Counted from the stretch's first letter, positions 37,412 to 49,503 are shown. The stretch: 64,000 nucleotides of DNA from Lethocerus indicus (GCA_019843655.1 JACDQD010000005.1:8397575-8461574), one strand, 5' to 3'. Notes: a model not told the origin generated them from the letters alone. A program made the numbers and translations.

Positions 37412-38421
37412 GAAAAGACTAAATATTCAGCATTAATTACCTGGTGATTGTTTTCCTTTGTTTGTATTAACGCTATATCGAGTGGTAAATTACATATATT
37501 GTAAAAAGTGGATTGTTCTTAATATTTTGTTTTCCATTCGTTAATGCATTACATTGTTATTTTAATGCAATTTTTTGTTATTTTTAGCATTTTTAATGCG
37601 TGTAGGTTATTTTCTGTGATTCCTGTATTTTAAAATGGTATAGTATGCTTTAGTGATTTTGTTTATTGACTATATATACTGTATCTACTTATTGAATAAA
37701 GACATTGTGTCTGATTTTCGCCAGTGTTCTGAAGACCTATTAAACAAAACAACAAAAGAATTAGCGTTAATAATGGAAATTTATTTCCTTTAGTTGAAAT
37801 TTACGTCGTGTAATGAAAGATAGGAGGTTAAGTTAAAATCGTTCTTAACCCGTTAAGTGCCTATTCTTTTTCCAAATTTACTTTTCCGTATTTCTATCAA
37901 TTTATGTGGTAATGTTTACTGGGTGTTGTCCGAATGTGGACTGAGGAATCCGTTGTGCAGTGCAACATTGCATTTAGGACACTTTTGTGTCTAATTTTTC
38001 TAATGCAGTACGCCGTCTGTCCGATTCAATGATAACGCGAATGTCGATAGGAAGAATCTATGAAGGAAATACGTTCTCGTAAGCATTTCCGGAGTTGACC
38101 CCACTCATCTGTGTCCCCCTTCAGTTCGTTTGACGGTAGCGTTACATCAAACTGACGAACTGGAAGACGAAACACATGTGATTTATGTGAATCAACGTGA
38201 ACCAACTACTAAACTTCAGCACAGTTTGTCACCTCTCGCCGTTCATCTAACAGTGCAGACAGGATCTTATTACTGTAAGTTTTGAAAACAACGAAACCGG
38301 TCTGCCGTAAGGAGAAACCGTTCTCCGTTTTGATTTTCTACAGATAACCTTTTATTAATATTCCGGTTAGTGCTAACGTGCGCTAACGCGACGATGTTTG
38401 TTTTTGTGTTTGGCCAACCAG
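37412..38421. other. Spacer, AT-rich then mixed
   Basis: No gene recognised. A donor-like GTAAGT occurs at about 38276, but no convincing exon around it. Confidence 0.4.
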
Positions 38422-38702
38422 GGCTGAAGCAGTTGCTGGCCAACTACAGGAGTACCAAGTACGCTGCGAAGCCCAATTTCGAGTGCCGCTCCTGCGGCAG
38501 GCTCTACAGGTCGAAGACCAGCCTGAGCCTCCACTGCCGTCTCGAGTGCGGCAAACAGCCACAGTTCTACTGCCCCTTCTGTCCGGTTAAGATGCACCAG
38601 AAGGGCAACCTCAGGGTCCACATGAAGAGGAAGCACCTGGAGTTCAGACCTCAGGCCAGTCTCCGCATCACTTCCGTTCGCAGTCTAACGGGAAATTGCT
38701 AA
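38422..38702 (+). CDS. lola: lola-type alternative 3' exon, C2HC + C2H2 with long leader and tail
   Basis: Phase-1 terminal exon after GGCCAACCAG at 38421, about 93 residues to TAA at 38700-38702. A 24-residue leader (GLKQLLANYRST...) precedes finger 1, CRSCGRLYRSKTSLSLH ... LEC. The linker is GKQPQF. Finger 2 is CPFCPVKMHQKGNLRVH ending HMKRKH. A basic/polar tail of about 24 residues follows. AATAAA occurs at 38862. The H-Q-K-G-N/S-L core of finger 2 is shared with the 44.4 kb exon, suggesting these two are related copies. Confidence 0.93.
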
Positions 38703-40521
38703 TCGTTGTGACACGACTCCTGTCTTGAATAGCTTAGAGCAATGATTTCCAACCTTTCTCTACCTCAGCCCCCGTGTTGCATACCAAATTAATTTAATGG
38801 ACTACAAAAAAGTGATATTCACCGTATAGTTCTTTAGTTAAACTATATTTTTATTATATTTAATAAATCTTACAAAAGCACATAAACTAGAATATGTGTT
38901 TACAAATATCCTTGGGCGATGTTGGGGCTGTTTCCTTAGATGATTGCCTTCGGCGTGATATACGCAATCCCCCCCCCCTTGCGATCGGAGAGAAAGGTCT
39001 ATTTCATTATGAATCTATTTTATTAATAGAGTGACGGGGGAAAACAAAAAGCTTTAATTCATGAACGTTGTTTTATAATTGTGATGAAATATACGTACTT
39101 AATGCACGCAGATAGAAATTCCGAAACTCAAGTCCGTAAAAGACAAACGGGACTGTTCCAAACAGTATAAATAACTTATTAAACTATCGTTAACCTTTAA
39201 TAGGTATAAGTGCAATGTAGCTTTAATACTTTAATGATAGAAAAGAATATTAGTTCCTGAAAATAACTGATTGCACAATTTGTACTCGATGTAGGGAAAT
39301 TTATCTTTGAAAGGTGGAATTTTTTAAAACCCATGTAACCAAAACCATGTGGCCGACATTGTGGGGATATTCAATTTGTTTTAAACAGAAAACGCGTTTG
39401 TATATGGCTGAAGAACTTTTGATTATTGTTTTTGTAAGAGAGAGATGCAGACTAAACAAAAATTAAGATTTAGACCACCCATTTTCCAACAAAAATCCAA
39501 GTCCTGCTTAATCGAGTCGAATAATAAATACTTAGTACGTACCTTTTTTCGTTGTTATTTTAGATTATTTATATTTATATACAAAATCGATGGATTTAGC
39601 CTTAGAAATTTTAGTTTTAGAAATGGAAAAAGACTGCAGTGTAGCGTAATATGGTGAACCTTATGATTTTCCATATAGAATATAAGGAATGTACACTAAA
39701 AGTAGTCAAATTTTAATTTTTAAAATGTGTACGTTGTCATTTTCGGTCTTATTTTACTGTTTTTGTCACAGGTGGAAATGTTTGTCAAATATTTATTTCT
39801 TACCGAAACAATTTATTGCTGAAAAATATTTGTGATCAAATATAACATGTTATTTTGTGTTTATATTACGTTACAAAGGTTTTTGTATAAATGGTAACCT
39901 ATTTCTTGCATTACTCAATAACCCAATACCTGTTTTATATTCGAATCCTTTTTTTTTGTTTGAAATTGGCAACAGACATAATTGCTCATTTTCAATGATT
40001 TTACTGATGTTGGTTTTTTTGGTATGCTATATCATCTATACGTACTCCATTCGTTGACTAAATTTTCAGCCCAATCTATTATAATATAGATAATAATAGA
40101 CCAACCGATATTATATGGACAACTGGAAATATTTCTCAGTGGTAATTATCTTTTTGGACTTTTACCGAACATTATTAAATTATTGTTATTACTCTTTTTT
40201 TGACGGTGTTTGATTTTCGCACCAGGTGGACAGAAGATAAAAAACTACGGTATAACAAAGCTTTACAACTCACGTAGCAGATATTCGAAATTAATTTATA
40301 TTATTACAGTTTATGAAAAGGAGTGCCAGTCTGTCTCATTTCTGGTATAGCGGAAATATATTTAGTAACAATTTCGGAAATTTAAAACAACATTTAAAAA
40401 CAATTCAGATTGTTTTTGTCACCGGCAATATTCGGTTAAGCGGTTAATCTGACTGGAAATTGCCGGTGCGACCAATCGAATTTTCAAAAACGAGTAACAA
40501 AATCTTTTGACATTTGCTCAG
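38703..40521. other. AT-rich spacer
   Basis: 3' flank of the preceding exon and intron-like DNA. No other gene recognised. Confidence 0.45.
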
Positions 40522-40841
40522 AGAATTTGAAGCACGGTAAGAAAACCAGGGACCGACAGGTTTGCGCCAAGTGCGGGCGATCGTACAAAAACTACAAGAC
40601 CCTGCACGCCCATCTGAGGTCAGGCTGCGGCGCAGAGCCCAAGTTCAAGTGTGATTACTGCTTCTACCGCGCCCGCCAGAAGCCCCATCTGAAGACTCAC
40701 CTGAACCTGAAGCACGCCCCGAACAGTTCGTGGTACAGCTGCAACTACTGTAAACACTCGACTCGAGACAAATACACTTTTCAGTACCACCTCAAATTGT
40801 ACCACCCGTTCGATTGGGAACACACAAGGGATAACGCATAA
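40522..40841 (+). CDS. lola: lola-type alternative 3' exon with three fingers
   Basis: Phase-1 terminal exon after CATTTGCTCAG at 40521. The first partial codon is N-AG. About 106 residues to TAA at 40839-40841. Basic leader (NLKHGKKTRDRQ). Finger 1 is CAKCGRSYKNYKTLHAH ... SGC with a GAEPKF linker. Finger 2 is CDYCFYRARQKPHLKTH ending HLNLKH. The linker APNSSWYS leads to finger 3, CNYCKHSTRDKYTFQYH ending HLKLYH. It is the only three-finger exon outside the 56-64 kb cluster. AATAAA at 40883 lies 42 bases after the stop, giving a very short 3' UTR. Confidence 0.94.
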
Positions 40842-41108
40842 AAAAATTGTATTACAAACTATTTGTATTGCAGTACAATTGCAATAAATTTTTAGTAGAA
40901 AGTCGAGGTTTATCTGTGTAGTACATCCTGTGGTACTTATCTGTGCTAATGGTCTGGCAGTTTTAAAGGTCAATTTAATTTATGAAGCCACCGGTATTCT
41001 ATGATCCCCAGTCCTCAAACCCGAAAGGAAGGTGGTCGATTACGCAGAAGAGCAGGGTATTCGTAAGTGGCGGGTAAACGGCCGTAGGGTGTGAAGGATC
41101 ACAAAGGA

Positions 41109-41371
41109 CATGTTATCCTTGAAGTTTAATGTATACAATGTACTCCCGATTAATTATTTACCACTATGTTTTATCCTTGTTCGCCGTGTTGTATTGTTGT
41201 TCAAAGCTTATCCCCAACGACACTGGTTTTTGTGGCGTTAATTGGAACCGTGCTTTCGCTTCGCTATTTGTGTTTGAACGCATTTATTTGTTTTTTATCT
41301 ATAAACGAGTGTTTTGTGAAAGTTTATGGTCAGTGTTAAAAGTTAAAACCTAAACTAGGCTGCGGTCGAAC
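41109..41371 (+). mobile_element. Possible solo LTR with primer-binding-site-like flank
   Basis: The block starts TGTTATCC, ends GTCGAACA and is followed by ATTGGCGACGAAT, which resembles the primer-binding region after LTRs of insect Ty3/gypsy elements. There are no gag or pol sequences and no second LTR in the window. Weak evidence. Confidence 0.2.
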
Positions 41372-41597
41372 AATTGGCGACGAATCTTGTAAATCTGACC
41401 ACAAAGGTACGTACTAGGATTGAATATTTAAAATCCTTAAACTGTTTCTATTCTTACAGTTAAAAAGAATGCGTTTAGTGTTTGTGGAATATTCACTTTT
41501 GACCGTTATTTGGATTTGAAATTCCCCGATGTGACCGACCGATTTTTTTTCTTTTTTACAAAAAAGCGAGTAACCGAATTTTTTGTGGTCTGCGCAG

Positions 41598-41842
41598 ATC
41601 ACTTGAGGCGAACGAAGACCGGCGGGCCGCACGTTTGCTCCAAGTGCGGCCGAGTGTACAAACACTACCCGAGCCTGTACAACCACCAGACGTACGAGTG
41701 CGGCAAAGAGCCACAGTTCCAGTGCCCCTTCTGTCCGTACAGGGCAAAGAGGAAAACCAGCCTCTCGATGCACGTCGGAGTCCGCCACTACAGGAGATTG
41801 AACCTCGCCGAAATTACCTCGACGAAAGTCGACCCGCGATAA
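41598..41842 (+). CDS. lola: lola-type alternative 3' exon, C2HC + C2H2
   Basis: Phase-1 terminal exon after GTGGTCTGCGCAG at 41597, first partial codon N-AT, about 81 residues to TAA at 41840-41842. Leader DHLRRTKTGGPHV. Finger 1 is CSKCGRVYKHYPSLYNH ... YEC, with the classical linker GKEPQF. Finger 2 is CPFCPYRAKRKTSLSMH ending HVGVRH. A 20-residue tail follows. It is among the most canonical members. AATAAA occurs at 42113. Confidence 0.95.
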
Positions 41843-42899
41843 TTTTTTAATACGGGTCAAGTAATCTTCTAGTCGTCGGGACTATTGCCTAGTTGTGTGC
41901 TTCTATTCCTCATAGAATGTACACACCCATCATCCTCCCCCCCTCGTCGGTTTAAGCGCCACTGGCCTAGAGATCTCCTTAGTATGAAGCCATAAATACT
42001 TATTCATGTGTCAAAAGTGCCATAAGTATGTGGTCTCTTTTATCGTGACAATCATGCTAGGAAAAAGACTCAACAATTTTACTCTTAACTATTTTGTAGT
42101 TGGTTGTACAACAATAAAAGGTGAAAAAATGTACAATTTGAAATAGATCACATGCGCTTATTTTTTCGTTGTTTGACTTATAACCCAAATTTTGTCTTGC
42201 AGAATTACAGATTTTTATACATATATTATTTTATATCTACAACAAATGGCAAACTAACGATGAGTTGGTTTTATCATTGAATGTATGTGCAATGTAGGAA
42301 TTGATTTCTCACTTACTCGCTACTTGGGATTTCGAAATGTTCACTTTCGACCGCGAATTGCGGTACTGGGATTCAAAAAATACTACCGACCCCTGCAAAC
42401 GCGGGCTTCGATGTGGGGAGATGAGCGAAAAGCAGTAAGTGAGTGGTTTCCAACCAAAATTGTCCAATCAATTTTTGAAACAATAAATACTGTCCCGATA
42501 TTATAATTTATTTAATTGATTATAAAAACTATATTACGAATAAATATAATTCTTTTATGTCGACAAATATTTATTGTAAGGAATAATAATTTTTATTACA
42601 TTTAACAAATCTTATCGAAAGCCCACCCGTTTGAGACGAGGTTATAATATTTTAATTCGATGGTTCGGCCTGTTTTCCTGTTTTTTTGATTTTTTTTTGT
42701 TTTAAGAAATTATGTTTTAGTAACAGCTGCGCACTCAACCCTTTGGAAACCACTGCAGTAAGTATTTCACCGGCAGCAAGTGTAAACTGTTTCCGGAGCC
42801 AGAGCCTCCGGCAAAACAGGTTCCCGGCCGCATCCTGGGTATCCTACTTGTGGTGGCGATCTTTACCTGATGCGGTCCATGTTTTTTGGCTGATTACAG
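41843..42899. other. Spacer between exons
   Basis: 3' flank then intron. Nothing else recognised. Confidence 0.45.
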
Positions 42900-43123
42900 T
42901 TGGCTGTGAGGGGGACGACAGCCGGCGGTTCGTGTGCAATCAGTGCGGCAAGCGGTACAAGCACAGGCCCAGCCTGAGCGCCCACCGTCGGCTCGAGTGC
43001 GGCAAGGAGCCGCAGTTCGAGTGCCGGCTCTGCCCGTACAAGGCCAAGCGCAAGAGCACTCTCACCACACATCTCGTCCACAAGCATCCCCACTTGTTCA
43101 ACCGACACGACCAGTTGTGTTGA
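42900..43123 (+). CDS. lola: lola-type alternative 3' exon, C2HC + C2H2
   Basis: Phase-1 terminal exon after TTGGCTGATTACAG at 42899, about 74 residues to TGA at 43121-43123. Leader GCEGDDSRRFV. Finger 1 is CNQCGKRYKHRPSLSAH ... LEC with linker GKEPQF. Finger 2 is CRLCPYKAKRKSTLTTH ending HLVHKH. An 11-residue tail follows. The exon is strongly GC-rich and made of long open frames in several phases, which are shadows. The open frame upstream of the acceptor is intron. Confidence 0.95.
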
Positions 43124-43217
43124 ATTCAAGTAATCGCGCAGTGGATATTTTAAAATAATTAACAGTCACTGGTGGCTCGATGCCGCGACATTCTACATTT
43201 ACTATGACTAGTTTAGA

Positions 43218-43412
43218 GTACCTGTTTTGTGGTCTCACCTGGTGTGTTTCGGCCCCTCGCCGAATTTTCAGTAGCGATGTTTGGCACTTTGGCACTTTGG
43301 ATGTTTATACTGTGACAGTACTGTCGCTCCTCAAGATGGCGAGCGGCCGAAACCGGTTTAGCAAAAGAGCAAACCAGCGAAAGGAGACAGAAAGACACGA
43401 AATCTACGGTAT
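43218..43412 (+). mobile_element. Hammerhead-repeat family copy, degenerate
   Basis: Begins ACCTGTTTTGTGGTCTC and ends GAAATCTACGGTA. The middle is shortened. The hammerhead core has lost key bases: CTCAAGA instead of CTGAAGA, and the base before TAGC is T instead of C. Confidence 0.65.
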
Positions 43413-44447
43413 TTACTATGAGGTTATTTTTAAAATAACCCACACGTGATTGTTTATTTTTACTGAACTTCTTCATTGCTGTTGGTTAAAACGATGGGAC
43501 AGTCACAGAATTCTGTAGCTCCAAATGTTGTTAATTTTCTAGGCCGATTATCTAGATTACAAACGTACATTGAAAGTCTGTACGAGGTAGAGACAGTACA
43601 TATAAAAAGATATATTAATGGTATTAATTGTTAGTAATAATGTTTGTCATTGATTATGAAAATCGACGGGGCTGATTATTAGCTCCTCCTTCAACTCCAA
43701 AGAGATGAAAGTATGCTCTTCGTTTCGGCGTACTGAAATATTACCTAACCCTTACATCCGGTCTTACATGTGTCTGGTTAATGAATATAGAACGTGTAGA
43801 AGTTGCACAAGTATGAATATAACATACTTGACTGTAAGTGTACTACTGTGAATGTATTAAGTGTATCGTAATGTTGTTTATTACTAATCGATTAATCGTA
43901 CGATTATTCACTGAGATGTATATTATTATATAATGTATACTAATGTACCTTCCTCGCAATTTACTCCTCTCCTTTTGTTTTTATATCCCATCGTACCGAT
44001 TACATTTACATTACGTTTACGTTACAAAAATAAAATATTGTATAGTTTATTTTGTTCCATATTATGAATAAAATGTTTTTAAATTAGAACACACTCTATT
44101 TGCGGGGACCTTTTCAAACCGGTAAAAACATTTGGCAAGTTAAAGTGTCCTAACTGCCAATATGCCTTGGGAGGAATAGGAGAATTCACAGACTTTTAAA
44201 CTAAATTATATGCATCAGAAAAACAAAACGGACAAAAATAATACAAATAAATGATAGTAGAACAAATTTACATAAAAGAATACAAAAAGGGGTTACTGAG
44301 AATCCACGGGGTATCTGTAACACAAAACAGAAAATTGCTATAAGCAATTTTGATTGCTGTCTGCATCAAAACTTCTTGAGGAACTGTCCTGTGGCTGACG
44401 AGTATTATAACTATTTTTAACTCTTCATATTTTCTTTTGTCTTTCAG
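43413..44447. other. AT-rich spacer
   Basis: No gene recognised. It ends in a long pyrimidine tract and CTTTCAG at 44447. Confidence 0.45.
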
Positions 44448-44683
44448 GCATTTACCCGACGCCGTACGTGTGCGAAGTGTGTGGCAAGAAGTACAAGCAC
44501 AGGACAAGCCTGAGGCTTCACAAGAGGCTGGAGTGCGGCAAGGAGCCACAGTTCCAGTGCCTACTGTGCCTCAGGAAGTTCCACCAGAAGGGCAGCCTCA
44601 AGAGACACTCGCTGCTCCACATCAGGGCCAACCCGCTTCACAAATCCTTTATCATTTCCGCCCTCGACCCAAGGCCCGTATAA
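44448..44683 (+). CDS. lola: lola-type alternative 3' exon, C2HC + C2H2
   Basis: Phase-1 terminal exon after a strong TTTTGTCTTTCAG acceptor at 44447, about 78 residues to TAA at 44681-44683. Leader IYPTPYV. Finger 1 is CEVCGKKYKHRTSLRLH ... LEC with linker GKEPQF. Finger 2 is CLLCLRKFHQKGSLKRH ending H-x3-H (HSLLH). A tail of about 25 residues follows. Finger 2 is closest to that of the 38.4 kb exon (HQKG core). Confidence 0.94.
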
Positions 44684-45750
44684 GGGGATCGCGAAAGTTA
44701 AGCCGAAAATCTGCAACGGTTTCTGTTGTTTCACATTTCGGTTATTCCTGAAAACGAAATTTTATTGGGGAGTTGTTTGAATGTAAATATACTTAAAAAC
44801 GCATATAATAATGTTGCAAACGGCCCAGTTGTTTGACATCCCCTAGTTTTTTCAGGATCCAACTAGAGGATCGTATCCTTCAGCCGGGACATACCCGTTC
44901 CGGGAGGAGATTATGATTACTTATGATATGATAGGAAGTCGAGGTTGATGAGAATTAAAGATAATAAATTATTCATTTTTTATAATCCTATGTAAGGTAT
45001 CGCGGGGCAATATTCTAGAACTGAAGGTCTTCCCGCGGAGAGAACCTACACTACTGCAATAATAAAATTGAAAATAAACTGAATTGAGGTGTATTTGATA
45101 TTGAAACTACTATATCTAGTTGGCGCACAGGCTGGTGGTGGCCGGGGATGTTTCCGTACAGCTTGGAAGTACACTTTCTGAGTACGTTTTGTACAGTGAC
45201 AATGTGGTCCTTTTGCAAGGAGCAGAATCGTGACTGACATCATCGCCGCTTTAGGAACTGGGTCGGCCTCTCATGGGATTTATCGGATATCGCGACCGAG
45301 TATGCTAGCGATTTACTAATTCAAATGTTCATACTTCGTTTAAGTACTGGTATGTTGTCCAGCTTTAAGTTATCCAGCATGACTGCTGACTTGCGGGATT
45401 TCGACAGCGATGGTGCAAATACACGAATTAAGCCGTGTAAATCAGCTGATGTATTTTTCCAGTGTTGGGCGTGGAACTGTAGCATGTTCATTCAGTGTAC
45501 TAAAATATATTAAATAAAGTTATTCTGTATTCCTCCTCCTCCGTGGCCGGTATGTCCCCGTTCCCCCTAGACATTTTACACGAGTCATGCAGATACGTAC
45601 CTTGTAGACTGTAGGATTATCAGTGAGAACGCTTTACTCTGTACCAGCCAACGGCGGTACTATCTAAAAAGTACGTGTTTATAGTTGTACTGCATAGTTG
45701 TTGTGGGGAAGTATAAGTAGTTGTTAAAATATGATACAAATTGAAATATA
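44684..45750. other. Spacer upstream of the nested small gene
   Basis: 3' UTR of the previous exon, then mixed sequence. The part from about 45.6 kb may be the promoter or 5' UTR of the small three-exon gene. No TATA box is obvious. Confidence 0.35.
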
Positions 45751-45801
45751 ATGAATCGAGAAGACATCTTCAATAAAAATTTGGAAAGTTCGTACAATCA
45801 A
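45751..45801 (+). CDS. Candidate nested small gene, exon 1 (61-residue protein)
   Basis: ATG at 45751 opens 17 codons (MNREDIFNKNLESSYNQ) to a consensus donor CAA|GTGAGT after 45801, phase 0. Exons at 46519-46597 and 46918-46973 continue the frame across both junctions. The predicted product is 61 residues with a polar N-terminus, a hydrophobic centre and an acidic C-terminus. No known family is recognised. Confidence 0.55.
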
Positions 45802-46518
45802 GTGAGTGATACCTTTATTTTCGCTTGAAATAATTCTATTTCCCTCAAAATAATTCTAACTTTTGTAAACGCTGTGCGGCACTTGATGCGGAGTTCATTG
45901 AAGTAGGTGCAGGAGGGACTAATTTATGTTCCTTCGGTTTATTTTTCCTACAGTTTGATAACACTGTATCAAATTATCATATCATTTGTACAATTTAAAT
46001 TCATTGTTGTTCATTGTTCCAATGTTGTTAAGGATTTTAGCGAGTTTGTTAGATTTCTTGTTTAATGTAATTCATTACATATTTTCTTTAACTTATGGGG
46101 ATTAATTTCTTCTAGATGGTGTAATAAAAATGTATCGTTTTACTGTCTTTACATTTTCCTAGCATGCTAAAGTGACAATAGTGTTGAACAAAAGAGAATA
46201 GGGCTAATAGTTTCGTGTGTGTCTTTGTAATACTGTAACGATTCGTAAATTATTCATAGACCATCTTCAGTATATTTATAAAATCGTTGTCCGATAATAA
46301 TTTATGATATTTTATGTACTGGATTATTTGTGGTTTTAAAATAAAACTATCAGATTGTAGCTGTTTCCAAATTATTGTTCTTTTTTAGATAATTAATTGA
46401 TTAAAAAATTTTGTAGACATCGTTCCGAACCATAACCTCCAGGCTGTATGCTCAAATTTATAAGTAATTGCAATTGTGCATTGCTTGTATAATGTCCAAG
46501 GGATATTTTTTCATACAG

Positions 46519-46597
46519 GAAAAAATGTCATACAAATTTGGGGAAGAAGATGGCCGATTTTTCATCCTTCGCCTTTTTACGTGTACACTAATAATAG
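46519..46597 (+). CDS. Candidate nested small gene, exon 2
   Basis: Acceptor TATTTTTTCATACAG at 46518 and donor AATAATAG|GTAAGT after 46597 are both good. Entered in phase 0 from exon 1 it is fully open: EKMSYKFGEEDGRFF, then the hydrophobic run ILRLFTCTLII. It leaves in phase 1 with base G. An internal ATG (46525) could also serve as start. Because it ends in phase 1, it could in principle also splice to a lola zinc-finger exon downstream. Confidence 0.55.
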
Positions 46598-46917
46598 GTA
46601 AGTTTGTGGAAACATAATGTAGAGTGTTATCAGTTGAAATTGTTCACTTGAAATATGTAATTTTCATCACCGTGTCCTGTGTTAACTGGTAGGGCGATTT
46701 CCCTTTTATTATGATGCCTCATCCTACTCTCAAGTGTAGTTCTATGTAGATCATGAGAGAAGGTTTGAAATTGAAAGGGGTTATTGAAGGGAAATTACAA
46801 ACTCGATTCACTTACTCATTTCAACTGTTGAGAGATTAGTAAATCTTGTAGTGTTTTATGTTTGGCAATTCAGATCGTCGTTTCAAAGGCAGGATGTTAA
46901 ATCTGTTTATGTTTCAG

Positions 46918-46973
46918 GAAGGCTGACGTCATGGGACGAACCTGCCGACTTGCAAGGCTACGAGTGCGACTAA
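46918..46973 (+). CDS. Candidate nested small gene, exon 3 (terminal)
   Basis: Acceptor TTTATGTTTCAG at 46917. Phase 1 entry completes GGA and reads RLTSWDEPADLQGYECD to TAA at 46971-46973. The last residues GYECD recall the Y-E-C of lola finger 1, and the bases after the stop weakly resemble its GKEPQF region. A decayed lola exon is therefore an alternative, but there is no C-x2-C upstream. Confidence 0.5.
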
Positions 46974-47787
46974 AGCCCCAGATTTCCCTATCGAAAATTG
47001 TTCTTTCAAATCGAAGAAAAATTTCTGCAAGATATGCAACCGTCCTGTTATCAATGTTTAAAAAAACAACAATTAAGCAAATAGATAGGACGTGTAGCTA
47101 TTATTTGTAACTATGCCGTTGTTGGGATTAATGTTGTTACGGTTCAGTGCCGCAAATAGATTGTTTTGTCCGTCGCGTCGGTGCATCCCGAAAGACCAGA
47201 GGACATTAATTAAAACGAACAACACAACGTAAGACACACTCTAATTGGAATTTGTTATATCTTGTTTGAAATAAGCTCGAGAAATTTAATTTCCGAATAA
47301 AAAATACTATTTAACGCGGAATCGGATAGGAGAAATTATTTTAAAAGTTGTTTGGAATCAACATTATTTCAAAAAAATAAACTCCTAATTCAGTTCCCTT
47401 AATTCCAAATTTGAATTTGGAATGAGTGCTGTGTCAAAATTCCCAAATTAGTTTATTGAACAAGTGATAGAACATCTCTCGGTTCGTGATTATATGTTGT
47501 AGAATTTACATTATTTCAGCCGTATTTAAGCACTATCCCACCCTCCGACTATCTTGCGGGGTGTGTCCGTCTCCCTTCATCTGCCGGAATACCAGTCTTC
47601 CTCCATTTCCCGAGGACTCCAATATCCGGAGTGCAGAAGGGCCGTAACAACTTTAATATAAAGATGGAAAGTATCGAGGGAGCGCTCTCCGAACCGGTAA
47701 GTCTGCCTCCCGTTCGCTAATTTCTTTACTCCCACTGCACGTACAGTCTCGCAAACCATAAATAACTTCGCATTTGGTTTTGCGCAG
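46974..47787. other. Spacer
   Basis: 3' flank of the small gene (AATAAA near 47300) and intron up to TTTTGCGCAG at 47787. Confidence 0.4.
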
Positions 47788-48005
47788 GGTACGACATTTC
47801 GGCCGAGCACAGGGGGCCGTTCTGTTGTCTCAACTGCGGCAGGGCCTACACATGGAAAAGCAACTTGACGCGACATCTGAAATTGGAATGCGGCAAGGCG
47901 GCGAAATTCGGCTGTCCCTTTTGCAGTTACAAGGCCGCGCAGAAGAGCAACCTCGCCAGGCACGTGGTCCTCAAGCACCCGGCCTCGGACGCCGCCCTGC
48001 GATGA
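47788..48005 (+). CDS. lola: lola-type alternative 3' exon, C2HC + C2H2
   Basis: Phase-1 terminal exon after TTTGGTTTTGCGCAG at 47787, about 72 residues to TGA at 48003-48005. Leader YDISAEHRGPFC. Finger 1 is CLNCGRAYTWKSNLTRH ... LEC; the linker is GKAAKF, lacking the usual E-P. Finger 2 is CPFCSYKAAQKSNLARH ending HVVLKH. The tail is ASDAALR. The long overlapping frames in this stretch on both strands are shadows. Finger 1 has the W-K-S motif shared with the 49.5 kb exon. Confidence 0.93.
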
Positions 48006-49503
48006 GTCTTTTTTTTCCACTCGAGACTCTTCTTCCACACCTGGTAAACAGCACACTATGCGGATATCCGCGCTTTCTGCGCTCTGCCGTCTGTGCTAGA
48101 ATCAACGCTACGATTCTCTGTCCTGTCAACAGATTTAATATCCAGAATTGCTTTTCCGATATAGAGGATGCCAAGAAAAAATGGCGAATTGGCCGGCGTG
48201 ATGAGGGTAGGTTGAGGGTGAGAATCGAGACCGTTTGATTCAGTGCCGGGCCTAAATTCCGGAGGCCACAGTTGTGTATTTATCTTTAATATTGACCATT
48301 TAACCGCAGAGCCTAGTTTAAAGTTTCAAATTATTATCAATGTATAATTTGATTTTCAGTCCGATTGAAACATTGCCATTTGGAAATGGCGGTCCAAGCC
48401 TCTCCAGCTACCCCGAAGGCTGCAACATAAAACCAAACCCTCAAACTTTGACTTCGAGGGGCTATTAACAAGCTAGGATGACTCAAGTATTTTGTATTCA
48501 AGTTTGCTTTTATAAGCAAAACTAGTCTATTTCGACACCGTAAAGTATTAAAACTATAACAAATGAAATTAACACGATTTACTATCAACCAAATGATGTT
48601 TTATATTTAAAAGCTTTTATTATCATAAATTATGTTGTTTTGTTTCTTTATTATTGTGTGAACGAAGGTATGTATGCGGCTTTGCATTTGTTATAGCGTG
48701 TGGGAGCCGTATACAATTTTGTTTATACATTGTAATAAATTGTCTTTGAATTTACATCGAGCGTTACTTGTTTAATGGTTCCCCTTGTCTAAAAATGTAT
48801 TCGGGATGTTTCGTTTTGAAAGTATTGAACTTTGAAAATGAATTCAATACTGCTTGCGAGGATGATCAACGCTATACAGCGCCTACTGTACTGTAAATAC
48901 TCCGGTACGAAATAGATACCGGTTTTTCATTTATTATAAGATTTTATATTTAACCGATTGCATGTGCCCCTTTTCATGAAATTTATATCAAGGTGACACT
49001 TTTCTGCTTCCTCAATTCACTAAGAACGTTCGTTAAATTCAGAAAAATTGTTAGTGCCATTAAACCATTTCGGTATATTATTCCCGAATTATTGCTATTA
49101 CAGTTGTACAACAGATTATGAATTAATTTTTTAAGCTTCCTTCCGTTGTCCCCTGTCTATTGAATATTATCCCTGGAGAAATAAATGTCTCTAGTTGATT
49201 ATTTAAATTTCAAAGTTCTAAGCGGTTGTTGTTTTGAAATTTAAAGAACATACTGAATCTTGTTATTTGCAATTGGAGTATATTATTATTGTTGACGCAG
49301 GAAACGTAATCAGAAACTTGGTCTACTAATCTGAACATAATCATAGGAGTGTCGAACTAGTGGAGTCGATGTTACGAAATGTAAATCCTTTAGCTTAAAA
49401 TGGCAATTTAAAAGAGGATTAAAAATAAGGTTTGGTACGCTAACCGGTTTCAGTATGTAATTTTTGTTAAAATATTTAATTCGACTTACGTCTGTTTGGA
49501 TAG
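48006..49503. other. Spacer
   Basis: 3' flank with AATAAA near 48734, then AT-rich intron-like DNA. Nothing else recognised. Confidence 0.45.

Noticed and set aside
46918..46973. Reading exon 46918 purely as a lola zinc-finger exon
   Set aside because: Only the final GYEC resembles finger 1; no C-x2-C pair precedes it. The three-exon small gene explains its frame and splice site better, though decay cannot be excluded.
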